Part shown: positions 7,889-15,337 of the stretch, piece by piece
How the letters are laid out: each line of letters opens with the position of its first letter
Numbering within the stretch: position 1 is the first letter of the stretch
Source: Bacteroidales bacterium
GTDB taxonomy: Bacteria; Bacteroidota; Bacteroidia; Bacteroidales; F082
DNA length: 64,000 nt
Assembly: GCA_024400395.1 (NCBI GenBank)
Contig: JAKSMW010000001.1
Coordinates: forward strand, 52,084-116,083
Direction of reading: 5' to 3'
Program-made: the position numbers and the translations under genes
Notes under the pieces: model-generated
What the model was told of the DNA's origin: nothing
Databases searched by the model: none
The model's input: the letters and a program-made list of their open reading frames with translations, nothing else

Positions 7889-10741
7889 ATGGTTTATTTA
7901 GTAGCATTAGTCCTTATTTTAATCCCATTCATCAGATTTGACATTTTGAAAAAAGGCGGGAAGGAGCGACTCTGGTATTACATCTGCCTGTCGGCGTTGA
8001 CTCTCATCGCCGGCCTGCGTTACAGGGTCGGCGGCGACACTCTCGGCTATATGGTTCATTTCGAGACATATCCAGACATCGCTGGAATTTTCAGATTCAA
8101 CTTTGAAGCAGCTTATTACATGCCATTGTGGTATGTATATAATTCAATCTTCAAATCTTTGGGTGACAGCTTCTACGTCTTCCAGATTGTGCAGGCATTC
8201 CTCGTGAACGCGGCGTTTTTCAGGTTTTTCAAGCGTTATTCCAAACATTTCTTTGCGGTTCTGCTTGTATATTTCGTCGGCTATTATCTTTTCTACAACA
8301 CCGAAATTTTGCGCTCCGCGTTATGCGTCGCCTTGTTCCTCGAAGCCTATCCTTTCCTCGAAAAGAAAAAATATCACTGGTATTTCCTGCTTTCGCTGGT
8401 GGCGGTGGGATTCCACATCTCCGCTGTATTCATTTTCATAGTTCCTCTTTTCAGACTTATAAAAAAAGAAAATTTCATCTTCTGCATTGTGTCGGGCGTT
8501 GTCATCTTGCTGATGGCCAGCCTCATCAATGTTAAGTCGATAATAGAATCAGTTGACATACAGGCAAACACAGGTTTCAAGTTTTACATAGTGTCGAGGC
8601 TTGACTCTTACGCCAAAAGTATTGCGCCGATAACCAAATACGTTCTTTTCGACAAGCTGACCATCTGCATCCCGATTTTGGGTGTGATGCTTTTGAGGCG
8701 CATCTTCGGGTATGACAACGACCGTCGTTTCGGCGTCGCCGCAATGGTAATGGTCATCATACAGTTCGCGACTCTTTTCCACAACGTGATAGGACGTTTA
8801 AACGACTACCTGATTCCTTTCATGCTCGTTTACCTTGTAAACACATTGCTCGACAACAGGGACGACATCGCAAAAAACAAATACAGCATAACGTTAGCTG
8901 CATTGTCGGCTATCTCATTCTTTGGTGTTGTGACGGTAAAATATTGCAGAAGCCAGACGGCGGTGTGTGTAGGGTCACACATCTACGACAGATACATTCC
9001 GTACAGTTCTGTTTTCAACGAACAGAAACACATCAAACGAGAGATTATCGTTGACACGCAGTATAACAACACGCCGGAGACAACCAAAGACGAACGTGAA
9101 CAGGTCTTTTTTGAAGATTATGAAATCAAAGCGGAGAAGGTCTGGACAAATGACACCATAATTTCCGACTCGTGTATAGTTGAAAAAGGGAACAGATTGA
9201 TTATCAAGGACTGCACCGTGCGTGTCAAGCCCGACTGTCGGATAATAGTACATCGTGGCGGTGTGCTCATCATCGACAACGCCATCATCGACGCCGACTT
9301 CTCCGACGGAGTCAGGCAATGGCAGGGCATTCAGGTTCACGGCAGCAACTCCCTTAATCAGTTCAATGTCAACGGCATATACAAGCAGGGTTACGTCGAA
9401 CTGCATAACGCAGTCATCAAGAACGCCATCATCGGCGTTGACCTCGGTGACACGGAAGACTGGTTCAAGAAAGGCGGCATCATACACGCCGAAAACTCGT
9501 CATTCATCAACAACACAAGAGCCATACACGCCGAAAACTACAGGAATGTCAACCCGAACACATTCCAAACCGCCGACTACAATGCATGGTTCGACAACTG
9601 CGTCTTCGAGATCAACGAAGACTACATCGGAACGGAAATGTTCTACAAGCACGTTGACCTCTACGAGACGCGCGGCTTGAAATTCAACGACTGCAGATTC
9701 GTGCAGACAGTCAAGAATGAGAAGATCTCCAACTTCTCCGTCGGCATAGAAGCCAATGACGGCGACTTCGTGCTGAGAAACGGCTACTTCAGCGGATTCC
9801 ACCGTGCAATAGCAGCCATCTGCGTCAACAACAATATCATAAGCGAACCGAAAATATTCAATTCCGTCTTCAAAGAAAACAACATCTGCATTGAGCTTAA
9901 AAATTGTCAGAAAGCAGTGGTGATATCATCGGAATTCCATATCGACAAGAGTGTTTATCAAAACAGCGGCATCAGCATCATCGGACTCACCGATCTCATC
10001 GTTGAAAACAACACATTCAACGCGCTCAACAGGGAATATGACAATGAATGCTTCGCCATTTACTCTACACATATCAGCGAAAAAGTCAATTTCAAGAACA
10101 ATATCTTCAACGGCATTCCTGACTTCAACCAAGCGAACCATGTCGATGTCGGTGACGTGTCGCTCATCGGCACTATAAAGAGATTCGACGACGGCAGCGA
10201 GGGCGTTGTCTTCTACGATGACGGTAACGGCCACGGTCTCGTGGTGAGCATGACGGAGACGACAGCTTACTGGAGCAAGTCGGCGACGGATATCACCGAA
10301 TTGGAAAACGACCCCGGTGATGAAGTTAAGGTCCCGGATGAGACGACAGAGGACGGTTTCGTCATCGAGTTCGACAACACCATCGTCGCGCGAGGCCTTG
10401 ATTTCAGACGGGGCGCGCACGAGACCGACATCATCATGTCGCGTTTGTGCGATGAAGCGACGGCGGCGGCCATATCCAGAGAACTTGGTGATGAATGGTA
10501 TCTACCAAGCATAGGTGAAATGGCGAGACTGCTCACCACGGCAAACAAAGGCCTTGGCAAAATCGGTCCCATAAGCGAGGCCCTGTTCAAAAACGGCGGT
10601 ACCGTCATCTCAAGCAACAAATATTGGACAAGCACCGAAAGAAACGCCGAAGAAGCCTGGTTCATAGAGACAAAGACAAAAGGTATCATGGCGCAGGAAA
10701 AATTCTATATCGCAAAAGTCAGGGCAATCAGGGCATTTTAA
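7889..10741 (+). CDS. EpsG-like polysaccharide polymerase fused to a right-handed beta-helix and a DUF1566-like domain
   Basis: A single 950-residue frame with three parts. Residues 1 to about 375 are a complete EpsG/Wzy-type membrane protein: about ten helices, the diagnostic RYRVGGDTLGY near residue 50, and the usual family end YIPYSSVF near 372. Residues about 400-755 are a repetitive, Asn/Ile/Val-rich region of short strands with recurrent N-N-x-F and WQGIQV-type rungs, as in right-handed parallel beta-helices of secreted Bacteroidota proteins. Residues about 756-950 match the DUF1566-like C-terminal module: DDGSEGVVFYDD, EWYLPSIGEM, SSNKYWTSTE and the terminal KVRAIRAF. EpsG proteins normally stop after the membrane part. 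I infer that the helix sits in the periplasm and handles the polymer (modifying, cutting or measuring it), but no catalytic site is evident. Genes on both sides are glycosyltransferases, so the protein belongs to the locus. Confidence 0.8.
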   Translation: MVYLVALVLILIPFIRFDILKKGGKERLWYYICLSALTLIAGLRYRVGGDTLGYMVHFETYPDIAGIFRFNFEAAYYMPLWYVYNSIFKSLGDSFYVFQIVQAFLVNAAFFRFFKRYSKHFFAVLLVYFVGYYLFYNTEILRSALCVALFLEAYPFLEKKKYHWYFLLSLVAVGFHISAVFIFIVPLFRLIKKENFIFCIVSGVVILLMASLINVKSIIESVDIQANTGFKFYIVSRLDSYAKSIAPITKYVLFDKLTICIPILGVMLLRRIFGYDNDRRFGVAAMVMVIIQFATLFHNVIGRLNDYLIPFMLVYLVNTLLDNRDDIAKNKYSITLAALSAISFFGVVTVKYCRSQTAVCVGSHIYDRYIPYSSVFNEQKHIKREIIVDTQYNNTPETTKDEREQVFFEDYEIKAEKVWTNDTIISDSCIVEKGNRLIIKDCTVRVKPDCRIIVHRGGVLIIDNAIIDADFSDGVRQWQGIQVHGSNSLNQFNVNGIYKQGYVELHNAVIKNAIIGVDLGDTEDWFKKGGIIHAENSSFINNTRAIHAENYRNVNPNTFQTADYNAWFDNCVFEINEDYIGTEMFYKHVDLYETRGLKFNDCRFVQTVKNEKISNFSVGIEANDGDFVLRNGYFSGFHRAIAAICVNNNIISEPKIFNSVFKENNICIELKNCQKAVVISSEFHIDKSVYQNSGISIIGLTDLIVENNTFNALNREYDNECFAIYSTHISEKVNFKNNIFNGIPDFNQANHVDVGDVSLIGTIKRFDDGSEGVVFYDDGNGHGLVVSMTETTAYWSKSATDITELENDPGDEVKVPDETTEDGFVIEFDNTIVARGLDFRRGAHETDIIMSRLCDEATAAAISRELGDEWYLPSIGEMARLLTTANKGLGKIGPISEALFKNGGTVISSNKYWTSTERNAEEAWFIETKTKGIMAQEKFYIAKVRAIRAF

Positions 10742-10748
10742 CATTATT

Positions 10749-11921
10749 ATGAGCAACAGCACAAAAGCGCGGGTGATTGCATATTATCTCCCGCAGTTCT
10801 ACCCGATTCCAGAAAACGACAAGTTCTGGGGAAAAGGTTTCACCGAATGGACCAACGTGGCGAAAGCGAAACCGCTTTTCAGAAACCACAACCAGCCGAG
10901 AGTGCCGGCAGACCTCGGTTTCTACGACCTCCGTCTCCCGGAAGTGCGCGAGGCGCAGGCGGAATTGGCGAGAGAGGCGGGCATCGAAGGCTTCTGCTAC
11001 TGGCATTACTGGTTCGGCAACGGCAAACGTCTCCTTGACCGACCCTTCGACGAAGTGCTGAACAGCGGCAACCCCGACTTCCCGTTCTGCCTCTGCTGGG
11101 CGAACCACGACTGGACAACGAAAACATGGCAGCAGGCCGACAGAAAAACGACAGTCACCATGATAGCCGAACAGACATACCCCGGCGACGAAGATTACAT
11201 CAATCATTTCAACTATGTGCTGAAAGCATTCAAAGACAGACGTTACATCACCGTTGACGGCAAGCCGGTCTTCGCCATCTTCGACCCGTACAAATTCCAG
11301 GACGTGAAACATTTCATCGAACTGTGGAGAAAACTCGCTGAAGAAAACGGACTGAAAGGCATTTATTTCATCGCTCTCGCCAACAACACCAGCACCATAC
11401 GCCGGAAAGAAGACGGCACGCTCGAAAAGAACATCATGCCCGACCTCAAAAGCAGCAAGAACGTATATGAAAACATCCTTTCCATCGGATTTGACGCCAT
11501 AAACTCCTTCGGCAAACTGCGTTCGGAGATGATATACAGCGGGAAATACCGTCGTCTGGCACAGAAAAAACTCAGGGAGTTCTTCCCTTTCATGAAACCT
11601 AATGTCTTCAAATACGAGAAAAGCATAAAATATTTCTTCGCCCCGGAAGACAAATGGGAGAACATCTTCCCCACAGTCCTGCCGCAATGGGACAAAAGCC
11701 CGCGTGTCGGGACATGCGACGACGTTTACATCAACGCCACGCCGGAAAACTTCCGCAAACATCTCGTTGACGCCTTGAATATCGTATCAGAAAAGCAAGA
11801 CGAACACAAAATCATTTTCCTCCGTTCATGGAACGAATGGGGCGAAGGCAACTACATCGAACCGGACCTCAAGTACGGTCACGGATTTCTTGACGTTTTG
11901 CACGACGAACTGCTTGGATGA
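10749..11921 (+). CDS. WbsX-family polysaccharide biosynthesis protein (GH99-like)
   Basis: A 390-residue protein with the WbsX/GH99-like signature from its first residues: AYYLPQFYPIPENDKFWGKG, then FTEWTNV, then FCYWHYWF near residue 82 and LCWANHDWT near residue 115; the C-terminus has RSWNEWGEGNYIEPD. Such proteins occur in O-antigen and capsule loci and are treated as glycosyltransferases or glycan-acting enzymes with a TIM-barrel fold related to endo-mannosidases; the reaction is not established. It starts 7 bp after the fused polymerase and ends 1 bp before the next start codon. Confidence 0.85.
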   Translation: MSNSTKARVIAYYLPQFYPIPENDKFWGKGFTEWTNVAKAKPLFRNHNQPRVPADLGFYDLRLPEVREAQAELAREAGIEGFCYWHYWFGNGKRLLDRPFDEVLNSGNPDFPFCLCWANHDWTTKTWQQADRKTTVTMIAEQTYPGDEDYINHFNYVLKAFKDRRYITVDGKPVFAIFDPYKFQDVKHFIELWRKLAEENGLKGIYFIALANNTSTIRRKEDGTLEKNIMPDLKSSKNVYENILSIGFDAINSFGKLRSEMIYSGKYRRLAQKKLREFFPFMKPNVFKYEKSIKYFFAPEDKWENIFPTVLPQWDKSPRVGTCDDVYINATPENFRKHLVDALNIVSEKQDEHKIIFLRSWNEWGEGNYIEPDLKYGHGFLDVLHDELLG

Positions 11922-11922
11922 A

Positions 11923-12735
11923 ATGAAAGAAAACGAAATCGACATATCAGTAATCATACCTTCATATAAACCCAAAAGTTATATCTGGCAGTGCCTGGAT
12001 TCTTTGAAAAACCAGACTTTTGAGAAAGAAAGATTTGAAATCATCTTGATTCTCAACGGATGCAAAGAGCCTTTTTATTCTGATACTGTCAATTTTGTAA
12101 ATGAAAATTTTGAAGGTTATGCAGTAAAAGTGTTGCAGACCGACACCCCAGGTGTTTCAAACGCCCGCAACATCGGCATCGACAACGCAAGAGGACGTTA
12201 CATCACTTTCCTCGATGACGACGATTATCTTTCGGAGTGTTTTTTGGAAAAGATGTTTCCGATTGCCGAAAAAGGCATCATCCCGATGAGCAACATGACT
12301 TCGTTTTCGGACAACGACAACAGTGTGCAGCCGTATTATGTTACGGAGGCGTTCAGACATCTATATAAAAAAGGTGTGGTTTCGCCTTTGAACGCACGTT
12401 CTTATCTTTCGGTATGCGTCGCAAAACTGCTGCCAGCAGACCTCATCAGAACGAATAGATTCAACACAAGTTTCAAAATCGCCGAAGACTGCGTGTTCAT
12501 GTTCACCTTGTCGAAAGACATCAAGGCGATGCAATGCTCTGACGAAGACGCAATATACTACAGAAGAATAAGGGAAAGCTCCGCCCTGACATCGCATCGT
12601 TCACGTAAGACAAAGATTGTCAGCGGCTTGAAGTTGATTTTGCAATACAACAAAATTTATTTCGGGCATCCTTTCAGATACAATTTCATATTGTTCCTGA
12701 CGCGCATCGCCGGGACGATAAAGAACATTTTTTGA
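11923..12735 (+). CDS. Glycosyltransferase family 2
   Basis: GT-A enzyme of 270 residues. The ATG at 11923 is preferred over an in-frame ATG at 11890 because it places the start just after the WbsX stop and directly before the conserved first strand (DISVIIPSYKPKSY). The donor motif is clear: GVSNARNIGIDNARGRYITF followed by LDDDDYL near residue 95. The C-terminal third ends in a short hydrophobic stretch before the stop. It probably adds a sugar to the lipid-linked unit; the donor is unknown. Confidence 0.88.
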   Translation: MKENEIDISVIIPSYKPKSYIWQCLDSLKNQTFEKERFEIILILNGCKEPFYSDTVNFVNENFEGYAVKVLQTDTPGVSNARNIGIDNARGRYITFLDDDDYLSECFLEKMFPIAEKGIIPMSNMTSFSDNDNSVQPYYVTEAFRHLYKKGVVSPLNARSYLSVCVAKLLPADLIRTNRFNTSFKIAEDCVFMFTLSKDIKAMQCSDEDAIYYRRIRESSALTSHRSRKTKIVSGLKLILQYNKIYFGHPFRYNFILFLTRIAGTIKNIF

Positions 12736-12738
12736 TTC

Positions 12739-13932
12739 ATGAAAACACTTATTGTTTCATTTTATTACATGCCTGAAGTCGGAGCCGCACCGTCGCGTAT
12801 CACAAACTTGGCCCGCGGTCTCAAAGACAGCGGAATCGACGTTGATGTGCTGACATGTATGCCTAATTACCCGAAAGGCAGGATTTTTGAAGGATACAGA
12901 CACAGATTCTCAATGAAGGAAAACATTGACGGGATTGACGTATATCGTTACTGGACTTACGCCTGCAACAGCAAAAACCCGATAAAGAGAGCGATTGCGA
13001 TGCTTTCTTTCGCCTTCACGATGTGGTTTTTCGCTTTCAAGTTCCGCCTCGTAAAAAGCTACGACAGAATCATAATACAGTCGCCGCCGCTTCTTGTGGC
13101 TTCGTCGGCAATGTTTCTTTTCAAGAAGATAAAAAGGAAAAACGTCATACTCAACGTCTCCGACCTGTGGCCTATTTCGGCGGTCGAACTCGGTGTGATG
13201 AAAGAAGGCGGCAGGTCGCACCGTTTCATGCTCAGGCACGAGCGTTTCATCTACAAAAACGCCGACGCGGTGATGGGACAGTCGCAGGAAATCCTCAACC
13301 ACGTGCTTGAGATGTTCCCGGAGAAGAAGACGTTCCTTTACAGAAACCTCCAGAAAAACGGCGATTCGGCACAGCAGGATTTCGGCGGCAGAAGAAAAAA
13401 CGGACTTAAAATCGTTTACGCCGGTCTGTTCGGCGTGGCGCAAGATTTGTTATCGTTAATCAAAAACATTGACTTCAAACAACTTAACGTGGAGTTTCAT
13501 CTTTACGGCGGTGGCAACCAACTTGATGAAATCCTGAAATACATCGGCGACGGCGAGAAAAATATTTTCTATCACGGTTATCTTCAGAAGAACGAACTCG
13601 CCGCCGAACTGAAGAAATATGACGTGTCTATAATCCCGCTGATGACCTCAATCAAAGGCGCGGTGCCGTCAAAGATTTTTGACATTTTGCCGCACGGTAT
13701 CCCGGTGCTGTTCAGCGGCGACAGAGAAGGCGCCGACATCGTGAATGATTTCGGAATCGGACTGTCATCAAAACCCGCCGACTACAAAACACTTGAACAA
13801 AATATTCGGACATTCGCAGAAATGCCTGATAATGAATATAATAAATATGTCGAAAACTGCATTTCCGCTTCAAACGACGCTTTCTCCTTCAAAAAGCAAA
13901 TGATGCGTTTCGCAAACTTTATAAAAGAATAA
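12739..13932 (+). CDS. Glycosyltransferase family 4, WbuB-like
   Basis: A 397-residue GT-B protein. The start FYYMPEVGAAPSRITNLA followed by VLTCMPNYPKGRIF is the signature of the WbuB group, which in enterobacterial loci transfers N-acetyl-L-fucosamine. Here the locus encodes L-fucose activation (Fkp), so a fucose-type donor is a reasonable but unproven idea. The C-terminal domain has VYAGLFGVAQDL near residue 227 and PSKIFDILPHGIPVLFSG near residue 310, where the family's donor-binding Glu is replaced by the D/G-rich variant usual for this group. It starts 3 bp after the preceding gene. Confidence 0.85.
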   Translation: MKTLIVSFYYMPEVGAAPSRITNLARGLKDSGIDVDVLTCMPNYPKGRIFEGYRHRFSMKENIDGIDVYRYWTYACNSKNPIKRAIAMLSFAFTMWFFAFKFRLVKSYDRIIIQSPPLLVASSAMFLFKKIKRKNVILNVSDLWPISAVELGVMKEGGRSHRFMLRHERFIYKNADAVMGQSQEILNHVLEMFPEKKTFLYRNLQKNGDSAQQDFGGRRKNGLKIVYAGLFGVAQDLLSLIKNIDFKQLNVEFHLYGGGNQLDEILKYIGDGEKNIFYHGYLQKNELAAELKKYDVSIIPLMTSIKGAVPSKIFDILPHGIPVLFSGDREGADIVNDFGIGLSSKPADYKTLEQNIRTFAEMPDNEYNKYVENCISASNDAFSFKKQMMRFANFIKE

Positions 13933-13953
13933 TCTAAAGGAAGTTTATTTGTC

Positions 13954-15324
13954 ATGTCAAAACCAGCAAAAAAATCACTGAAATATCCGTTCCGCAGTGT
14001 ATGTAACATCATCACGACATTGTTTGTGATGCTTTCTTTTGCATACATTTGGTACAACAACCTTAACCCGTTACAGCTCAAGAGCTTCCTTATGAAAGGC
14101 AACTTCCTCGTGATAGGCATCTATATGTTTTTCTTCCTTCTTTTCATGAGTGTCTTCGGCGGCTTCAAACTCGGTATTTACACCAAGACGAACATCATCA
14201 TATCGCAGACAATCGCACTTTTTTGCGCATCATTCATGCAAATCCTGTTTGTGATCATGCTCGTCGGCAAAGTGGGTCATATTCCGGCTATCTTATTGAG
14301 TTTCTTAAAGATGTATGTCGTGCAGATCGTATTTGTCTTTTTCTTCACAATGGTCGCGATGACCATCTATCACAAATTTTTCAATCCCTATGAGCTGCTT
14401 CACATCTATGCAGATGAGAATGACAACATTTCAAAACGCTTTATGAATCAGCATCTTAACTATGTGATAAAGGACAAGGTCAGCTGTTTTGACACTATGG
14501 AGAACATCATCAGTCACATCGACAACTTCGACCTCGTGATGATTGACGACATCCCGACCGACAAGCGGGAGATCATCCAGAACATTTGTTATTCAAAGGA
14601 GAAGAAGGTTTATTTCGTGCCATCGATAACTGACATTATAAACAAAAACTCGAAATATTCGCATCTGCTTGACACGCCTTTGTATTTTTACAAGAGCAAT
14701 GCCATGTCTGTTTTTGAAAAAATAGTGAAACGAATCGGCGACATTTTCATTTCTACTATTGGAATCATCATCACCTCGCCGATAATGATTGCCATTGCCG
14801 CCGCCATATTCTCTTACGACAAAGGGCCTGTTTTTTACAAACAAACGCGTTACACCAAAGGCGGCAAGATATTCAAAATCATCAAGTTCCGCAGCATGAT
14901 TCAAAATGCCGAAAACGACGGCAAGGCGCGTCTCGCCTCTGAAAACGACGACCGCATCACACCTGTGGGACGTTTCATCCGCGCTTGCAGAATCGATGAG
15001 CTACCGCAGTTTTTCAACATACTGAAAGGCGACATGAGCATTGTCGGCCCGCGCCCGGAACGCCCGGAAATCGCCGATGAATACTGCAAACAACTGCCTG
15101 AATTCAAATACAGACTCTATGTGAAAGCAGGGTTGACAGGCTACGCCCAAGTTTACGGGAAATACAACACCACTTTCGTTGACAAACTGAAGCTCGACAT
15201 GATTTATGTCGGAAATGCATCCATTCTCCTTGATATTCAATTGATTCTTCTCACCTTGAAAGTGATTTTCCAGAAAGAAAGCACCGAAGGCCTCGAAGAA
15301 GGCAAGACAATCGCAACAAAATAA
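13954..15324 (+). CDS. Polyprenyl glycosylphosphotransferase (large, multi-helix priming enzyme)
   Basis: A 456-residue membrane protein: four or five N-terminal helices (residues about 15-140), a soluble middle domain, one helix near 262-290, and the C-terminal bacterial sugar transferase domain. That domain shows KIIKFRSM, RIDELPQFFNILKGDMSIVG and PRPERPE near residues 305-370, then GLTGYAQVYGKY. Family members transfer a hexose- or HexNAc-1-phosphate to undecaprenyl phosphate, the first step of repeat-unit assembly. A second, minimal priming transferase lies at 20109. This one sits 21 bp after the WbuB-like gene and 13 bp before fkp. Confidence 0.92.
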   Translation: MSKPAKKSLKYPFRSVCNIITTLFVMLSFAYIWYNNLNPLQLKSFLMKGNFLVIGIYMFFFLLFMSVFGGFKLGIYTKTNIIISQTIALFCASFMQILFVIMLVGKVGHIPAILLSFLKMYVVQIVFVFFFTMVAMTIYHKFFNPYELLHIYADENDNISKRFMNQHLNYVIKDKVSCFDTMENIISHIDNFDLVMIDDIPTDKREIIQNICYSKEKKVYFVPSITDIINKNSKYSHLLDTPLYFYKSNAMSVFEKIVKRIGDIFISTIGIIITSPIMIAIAAAIFSYDKGPVFYKQTRYTKGGKIFKIIKFRSMIQNAENDGKARLASENDDRITPVGRFIRACRIDELPQFFNILKGDMSIVGPRPERPEIADEYCKQLPEFKYRLYVKAGLTGYAQVYGKYNTTFVDKLKLDMIYVGNASILLDIQLILLTLKVIFQKESTEGLEEGKTIATK

Positions 15325-15337
15325 TAATTTTCTGATT

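Noticed and set aside
10728-11762. Minus-strand open frame of 344 codons opposite the WbsX-family gene
   Set aside because: Low-complexity Val/Phe/Glu-rich translation typical of the antisense frame of a GC-balanced gene; the plus-strand gene is clear.
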